Source: Iamia sp052038315
Lineage (GTDB): Bacteria; Actinomycetota; Acidimicrobiia; Acidimicrobiales; Iamiaceae
DNA length: 61,708 nt
Direction of reading: 5' to 3'
NCBI GenBank assembly: GCA_052038315.1
Contig: JBQGCF010000312.1
Span: forward strand, 1 to 61,708
Shown here: positions 57,857 through 61,708 of the stretch, one piece after another
Layout of the letters: the number at the start of each line of letters is the position of its first letter
Numbering within the stretch: position 1 is the stretch's first letter
Program-made: the position numbers and the translations under genes
Notes under the pieces: generated by a model
Seen by the model: the letters and a program-made list of their open reading frames with translations, nothing else
Databases searched by the model: none
Told to the model about the DNA's origin: nothing

Positions 57857-59646
57857 GCGCGGCCATGAGCGGCCTCGCTCCGGTCGGCGTCCCCGAGCCG
57901 CCGGGCGACGAGCGGGCCCTGACCCCGGCCGGGGCCCTGCTGCTCGCCGCCGCCGTGGCCGGGGGCTGCGTCGTCGCCCACCCGCTGTCGCTCCTCGTCC
58001 CGGCCGGGGTGGCCCTGGTCGCCCTGGCGGTGCGCCGGCCCCTGCTGCTGGTCGGGGCGGCCGCCCTCGCCGCCTCCGCCCTGGGGGCCCGGGCCGAGGC
58101 CGGGCTGGCGCCACCGGCCCGGTCGTCGGTCGAGGGGCCGGTCACGCTGGTGAGCGATCCCGAGACCCGCTTCGGCCGGGTCGAGGCGATCGCCCGGCTC
58201 CGGGGCCGGCTCGTGCTCCTGGAGGCCGACGGGGCCGCCGCCGAGGTCATCGCCGTCCGGCTGGCGGGGGAGCGGATCCGCATCGCCGGCCGCCTCGGCC
58301 CGCCGCCCGCCGACGCGCCGTGGCTCCGGGTCCGCCACGTGTCCGGCCGCGTGGTCGTCGCCCGGGCCTCGCCGGGTCCGGCGGCCGCGGTGCCGTGGGC
58401 GGTGGCCAACCGGGTCCGCCGGCTGCTGGCCGACGGGGCCGCACCCATGGGGGCCGACCGGCGGTCGCTCTACCTCGGCCTGGTGCTGGGCGACGACCGG
58501 GACCAGCCGGCGACGATGGTCGACGACTTCCGCGGCTCGGGCCTCTCCCACCTCCTCGCCGTGTCGGGCCAGAACGTGGCCTTCGTGCTGGCCCTGGCCG
58601 GACCGGCGCTGCGCCGCCTGTCGATCGGTGGCCGGGCGGTCGGCGTGGCCGTGCTGCTGGCGCTGTTCGTCGTCCTGACCCGGGGCGAGCCGTCGGTGCT
58701 GCGCGCCGTGGCCATGGCCGGGGGCGCCGCCCTCGCTGCCGCCCGGGGCCGGCCGACGCCGGGGCTGCAGCTCCTCGGCCTGGCCGTGGCCGCCTGTCTG
58801 CTGGTCGACCCGCTGCTCGTCGGCTCCACCGGCTTCCACCTCTCGGTGGCGGCGACGCTGGGCATCCTCGTCCTCGGCCCCCGCCTGGCCGCCGCCCTGC
58901 CCGGTCCGCCGGTCGTGGTCCTGCCGGTGGCCGTGTCGGCCGCCGCCCAGCTCGGCGTGGCCCCGCTGGTGGTGGCCAGCTTCGACGGGGTGCCGGTGGC
59001 CGGGGTCGTGGCCAACCTCCTGGCCGCCCCGGCGGCGGCCCTGGTCATGACGTGGGGCCTGCCGGCTGGGATCGTCGCCGGACTGGTCCCGGGCCTGGCG
59101 CCCGCTGCCCACCTGCCCACCCGGCTCGCCCTCGACGGCCTGGCCCTCGTGGCCCGGGGGGCGGCGAGCGTGCCGCTGGGCCGGCTCGGCGCTCCCGAGG
59201 TCACCGCCCTGGCCCTGGCCGCGCTGGCCGGTCCCGCCCTGCCCGAGCGGGTGCGTCCGCCGACACGGCCCGTCCGGATCGTCGCCGCCCTGGTCGCGGT
59301 GATCGCCCTGGTCAGCCCGGGCGTCGCCCTGCGCCACCCACCGACCCGGGCCGAGCCGGCGCCGGGGGTCGAGGTCTGGCGGGCGGGGGCCACCGTGGTC
59401 GTCGTCGCCCCCGGCACCGGACCGACGGCCACCCTCGAGGGCCTGCGCCTCGGCGGCGTCACCACCGTCGACCTGCTGGTCGTGGGACCGGGCCCGACCG
59501 CCGTCGACGAGGTCGACGCCGCCCGCCACCGGGCTCGGGTCCGGCGGGTCTGGTGGATGGGCCGCGACCCACCGGCGGCGGTGCGCCTGGGCGGGCTGAG
59601 CGCCACGTCCGACGGCGACCGGACCGTCGTCGGGAGGGCGCCGTGA
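57853..59646 (+). CDS. comEC: ComEC/Rec2-family competence channel, short form lacking the metallo-beta-lactamase domain
   Basis: 597 residues. After an N-terminal OB-like domain, the competence domain is marked by DFRGSGLSHLLAVSGQNVAFVLALAGPAL and at least eight membrane helices including VGVAVLLALFVVLTRGEPSVLRAVAMAGGAAL. Family members transport single-stranded DNA across the membrane. The usual C-terminal metallo-beta-lactamase domain with its HxHxDH motif is absent: the last 100 residues (VEVWRAGATVVVVAPG..., VDLLVVGPGPT) keep a strand pattern but no metal ligands. This suggests a degenerate or alternative nuclease arrangement. GTG 57853 overlaps comEA. Confidence 0.9.
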   Translation: MSAAMSGLAPVGVPEPPGDERALTPAGALLLAAAVAGGCVVAHPLSLLVPAGVALVALAVRRPLLLVGAAALAASALGARAEAGLAPPARSSVEGPVTLVSDPETRFGRVEAIARLRGRLVLLEADGAAAEVIAVRLAGERIRIAGRLGPPPADAPWLRVRHVSGRVVVARASPGPAAAVPWAVANRVRRLLADGAAPMGADRRSLYLGLVLGDDRDQPATMVDDFRGSGLSHLLAVSGQNVAFVLALAGPALRRLSIGGRAVGVAVLLALFVVLTRGEPSVLRAVAMAGGAALAAARGRPTPGLQLLGLAVAACLLVDPLLVGSTGFHLSVAATLGILVLGPRLAAALPGPPVVVLPVAVSAAAQLGVAPLVVASFDGVPVAGVVANLLAAPAAALVMTWGLPAGIVAGLVPGLAPAAHLPTRLALDGLALVARGAASVPLGRLGAPEVTALALAALAGPALPERVRPPTRPVRIVAALVAVIALVSPGVALRHPPTRAEPAPGVEVWRAGATVVVVAPGTGPTATLEGLRLGGVTTVDLLVVGPGPTAVDEVDAARHRARVRRVWWMGRDPPAAVRLGGLSATSDGDRTVVGRAP

Positions 59647-59656
59647 GCCCGGGCGG

Positions 59657-59662
59657 TACTGT
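59657..59662 (+). promoter_or_regulatory. -10 element (TACTGT), leaderless promoter of the small ORF/holA unit
   Basis: TACTGT lies 8 nt before GTG 59671. Confidence 0.5.
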
Positions 59663-59670
59663 CCAGCACC

Positions 59671-59847
59671 GTGCCCATCGACCCCCTGCCCCCCGCTGCG
59701 TCGGCCGCCATCGAGGCCTCGCTGGCGGCGGTGGCGGGCGAGCCGGTGGCCGAGGACGATCCCGCGGCCCGCCGGGCCGCCGTCGTGATCCGGGCCATCC
59801 AGGCCCACCGGCCGACGGCGCCAGGGCGCGCCCCGACGGAGGGCTGA
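59671..59847 (+). CDS. Small hypothetical protein, 58 aa, upstream of holA
   Basis: GTG 59671 reads MPIDPLPPAASAAIEASLAA and on through a helical, Ala-rich stretch (EDDPAARRAAVVIRAIQAH). No family recognised. TACTGT 8 nt upstream predicts a leaderless mRNA, and the TGA is immediately followed by the holA GTG, so the protein or its translation may be coupled to holA. Codon use matches the neighbours, so it is likely a real gene. Confidence 0.65.
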   Translation: MPIDPLPPAASAAIEASLAAVAGEPVAEDDPAARRAAVVIRAIQAHRPTAPGRAPTEG

Positions 59848-60852
59848 GTGGGCTCGATCCGGCTGGTCAAGGGGACCGACGACGTCCTGCGCGAGGAGGT
59901 CGTCGTCGGCCTGGTCGAGAAGCTCGTCGGCGACGGCGACCGGGGTCTCCTGGTCGACGAGCACGCCGGCCCGGACTACGAGCTGGAGGCCGTCGTCGAC
60001 GCGGCCAGCACCCTGCCGTTCCTCACCGAGCGGCGGGTCGTGGTGGCGCGCCACATGGGCCGGTTCCCCAACGCCGATGCCCTCAAGCCCCTCACCGCCT
60101 ACCTGGCCGATCCCCTCGACACCACCGACCTGGTGCTCGTCTGGGAGCGGAGCCCCGAGGCCGGCGCCCGGCTCGGCAACATCCCGCCCACCCTGACCAA
60201 GGCGCTCAAGGCCGCCGACGCCGAGGTGGTCGACGCCGACCCGCCGGCCAAGAACCGCGAGACCTGGGTGATGGCCCAGATGCAGGCCCACGACCTGCGC
60301 ATCGACAAGGCGGCCGCCTCGCTGGTGGCCCAGCAGCTGGGCGAGGGCGCCGGTGCCGTCGTCGAGCTGGCCGAGCGGCTCGTCGGCGTCCACGGCGCCG
60401 GGGCCCGCCTCGGCGTCGAGGAGGTCCGCCCCTGGCTGGGCGAGGCCGGCGGCGTGCCCCCGTGGGAGCTGACCGACGCCATCGACAAGGGCCAGGCCGA
60501 CGTCGCCCTCGACCGGCTCCACCGCATGCTGCACGGCGGCGGCCGCCACGAGCTCCAGGTGATGGCGACCCTGCAGGGCCACTACGGCCGGGTGCTGCGC
60601 CTCGACGGGGCCGGCGCCCGCTCGGAGAAGGAGGCGGCCGAGATCCTCGGGATGCGGGGCTCGACGTTCCCGGCCCGCAAGGCCCTGGACGTGGCCCGCA
60701 CCCTGGGACCGAACGGGGTCCGCCGCGCCATCGGGCTGCTGGCGGAGGCCGACCTGGCCCTGAAGGGGGCCCAGGCCTGGCCGGGCGAGCTGGTGCTCGA
60801 GGTCCTGGTCGCCCGGCTGGCCGCCTCGGCCCGCGCCGCCCGGCGTCGGTAG
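59848..60852 (+). CDS. holA: DNA polymerase III delta subunit
   Basis: 334 residues. The delta-subunit pattern is visible: an N-terminal LVKGTDDVLREEVVVGLVEKL, FLTERRVVVARHMG, LVLVWERSP, the helical collar ...LHRMLHGGGRHELQVMATLQGHYGRVLRL and FPARKALDVARTLGPNGVRRAI. Walker motifs are degenerate, as expected for this non-ATPase clamp loader subunit. It opens the sliding clamp. It lies next to comEC and rpsT, a common bacterial neighbourhood. Confidence 0.95.
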   Translation: MGSIRLVKGTDDVLREEVVVGLVEKLVGDGDRGLLVDEHAGPDYELEAVVDAASTLPFLTERRVVVARHMGRFPNADALKPLTAYLADPLDTTDLVLVWERSPEAGARLGNIPPTLTKALKAADAEVVDADPPAKNRETWVMAQMQAHDLRIDKAAASLVAQQLGEGAGAVVELAERLVGVHGAGARLGVEEVRPWLGEAGGVPPWELTDAIDKGQADVALDRLHRMLHGGGRHELQVMATLQGHYGRVLRLDGAGARSEKEAAEILGMRGSTFPARKALDVARTLGPNGVRRAIGLLAEADLALKGAQAWPGELVLEVLVARLAASARAARRR

Positions 60853-60999
60853 CTAGTCCTCGTAGAGCGGGCGCAGCCGCGGGGCGGCGACGCGCACGAC
60901 CACCAGCGTCACCAGCAGCACGACGATCCCACCCGTCCCGACGACGGAGTAGGGCGCGCTGAACAGGAAGGCGCCCAGCACCCAGACCGACATGGCCAT
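60853..60999 (-). CDS. Small two-helix membrane protein
   Basis: 48 residues if ATG 60999 is used (MAMSVWVLGAFLFSAPYSVV, then GTGGIVVLLVTLVVVRVAAP and a charged LRPLYED end). The frame stays open upstream, and TTG 61038 would add 13 residues; no Shine-Dalgarno sequence decides. It is adjacent to the holA stop (TAG followed directly by the reverse CTA) and lies 53 nt after rpsT on the same strand, so it may be co-transcribed with rpsT. Confidence 0.5.
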   Translation of the reverse strand: MAMSVWVLGAFLFSAPYSVVGTGGIVVLLVTLVVVRVAAPRLRPLYED

Positions 61000-61052
61000 G
61001 AGCGCGACCCTGAGGCTGAGCCGGTTGGGATCGGGCAAGAGGGAGGTGAGGG

Positions 61053-61319
61053 TCAGGCCTCGGCGGTGGCCGAGACCCGCTTCACCAGGCGCGACTTGCG
61101 GCGCGACGCCTCGTTCTTGTGGATCACGCCCTTGGCCGCAGCCTTGTCGATGCGCTTGAGGGCGATGCGCAGGGCCTCGGCGGCGTCGTCGCTGCCGGCC
61201 TCGGCCGTGGACACCGCCGCCTTGGTCCGGGTGCGCATCTCCGAGCGCACGGCCTTGTTGCGGAGGCGGCGCTTCTCGTTCTGGCGGTTGCGCTTGATCT
61301 GGCTCTTGATGTTGGCCAC
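61053..61319 (-). CDS. rpsT: Ribosomal protein S20
   Basis: 88 residues, the normal length. MANIKSQIKRNRQNEKRRLRNKAVRSEMRT, KAAVSTAE and KNEASRRKSRLVKRV are typical of S20, a 16S rRNA-binding protein of the small subunit. GTG 61319 is the start. TAGGAT on the minus strand (61375-61370) would give a leader of about 44 nt, room for autoregulation, in contrast with the leaderless genes nearby. Confidence 0.98.
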   Translation of the reverse strand: MANIKSQIKRNRQNEKRRLRNKAVRSEMRTRTKAAVSTAEAGSDDAAEALRIALKRIDKAAAKGVIHKNEASRRKSRLVKRVSATAEA

Positions 61320-61369
61320 GGCAGGAGGTCCTCACCACTGAGGTCGGTGTTCGTACGAAGGGCTGGAAG

Positions 61370-61375
61370 ATCCTA
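61370..61375 (-). promoter_or_regulatory. -10 element (TAGGAT) of rpsT
   Basis: Minus-strand TAGGAT; transcription would begin about 44 nt upstream of the GTG. A hairpin CGGCTCC-GAGGGG-GGAGCCG at 61403-61422 lies upstream. Confidence 0.45.
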
Positions 61376-61477
61376 CCGGGACACCCCCTCCGGCGTCACA
61401 TGCGGCTCCGAGGGGGGAGCCGGCCCCGGGTCGGGCGAGGCGGGTCCGGGGGTGCCGGTGCACCAGACTCGCCCCTC

Positions 61478-61708
61478 GTGGGGACGGCGAGCGTGACGGT
61501 GGCGGCCCTGGTCAGCGTGGTCGTCGGCTGGGCCGCCGCGATCGTGGCCAGCCGCTGGCAAGGCCGGCGCGGCTCTGGGCATGAGGCCGAGCACGGGCCG
61601 CGGCGCGTGGGACCGCTCGTCGTGCTGGCGGCGGCGACGGGGGCCGGCGTCGTCGGGGGAGCGGCCTCGGTGCTGGCGGTCGTCCGGGACCGGGCCGCCG
61701 CCTTCTGG
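61478..61708 (+). CDS. Membrane protein, 5' part only
   Basis: The frame is open from GTG 61478 (or GTG 61493) to the right edge. It encodes a hydrophobic helix (TVAALVSVVVGWAAAIVAS), a short polar loop rich in Gly/Arg/Glu, and a second helix (GPLVVLAAATGAGVVGGAASVLAVV). CAGACT 8 nt before GTG 61478 resembles the leaderless -10 pattern. Family and function cannot be assigned from 77 codons. Confidence 0.5.
   Translation, partial: MGTASVTVAALVSVVVGWAAAIVASRWQGRRGSGHEAEHGPRRVGPLVVLAAATGAGVVGGAASVLAVVRDRAAAFW

Overview
The window is a continuous stretch of very G+C-rich chromosome with strong third-position G/C bias and frequent GTG starts. A WhiB protein, an actinobacterial DEDDh/GIY-YIG nuclease, twin-arginine lipoprotein-like exports and an M. 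tuberculosis-like pairing of pmmB with upp point to an actinobacterium. DUF4214 surface proteins and many leaderless promoters would fit Acidimicrobiia (Iamia-like), but that placement is inference. No IS element, tRNA, rRNA operon or CRISPR array was seen; the one structural RNA is RNase P RNA.

Layout. 1-1.6 kb: thiolase/DUF35 pair with an operator-like palindrome. 1.6-6 kb: Ser/Thr kinase facing a secreted DUF4214-hydrolase. 6.1-14 kb: nucleoside salvage (PfkB-family kinase, phosphohexo/pentomutase, upp, deoC, add) interrupted by two exported hydrolases. 14-15.7 kb: lipoprotein, small hypothetical, PilZ protein. 15.9-17.8 kb: a visibly lower-G+C island with a RecF/AAA_21-like ATPase and a DUF4276/TOPRIM-like partner, probably a defence cassette, beside rnpB (18.0-18.4 kb). 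18.4-20.4 kb: two tandem Tat-exported ferritin-like proteins. 20.4-26.2 kb: glycerol/ether-lipid type cluster (FGGY kinase, small membrane protein, AGPS-like flavoprotein, glpD). 26.2-32 kb: aminotransferase, NAD(P)-binding fusion, whiB, acetyltransferases, P-loop kinase, trpD. 32-40 kb: lipoprotein, DEDDh/GIY-YIG nuclease, zinc ribbon, NYN protein, LAL regulator. 40-50 kb: TAP-like peptidase, GlgC-like enzyme, two acyl-CoA dehydrogenases with their own operators, MFS, CsbD, beta-propeller/membrane pair, and a MarR gene broken by an amber codon. 50-61.7 kb: EamA transporter, ECF sigma factor with a membrane partner, MpaB-like oxygenase, thiamine pyrophosphokinase, ankyrin protein, thioredoxin-TPR, then comEA-comEC-holA-rpsT.

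Three patterns run through the window. Many genes carry a TANNNT hexamer 6-8 nt before the start codon, implying leaderless transcription, and divergent pairs pack such promoters into very short gaps. Three convergent pairs share one CTAG as both TAG stops. A double-palindromic element lies in frame inside two unrelated coding sequences. The most interesting leads are that palindromic element, the ATPase/DUF4276 island, the overlapping divergent promoter at 27.43 kb and the amber-interrupted MarR gene with an intact operator.
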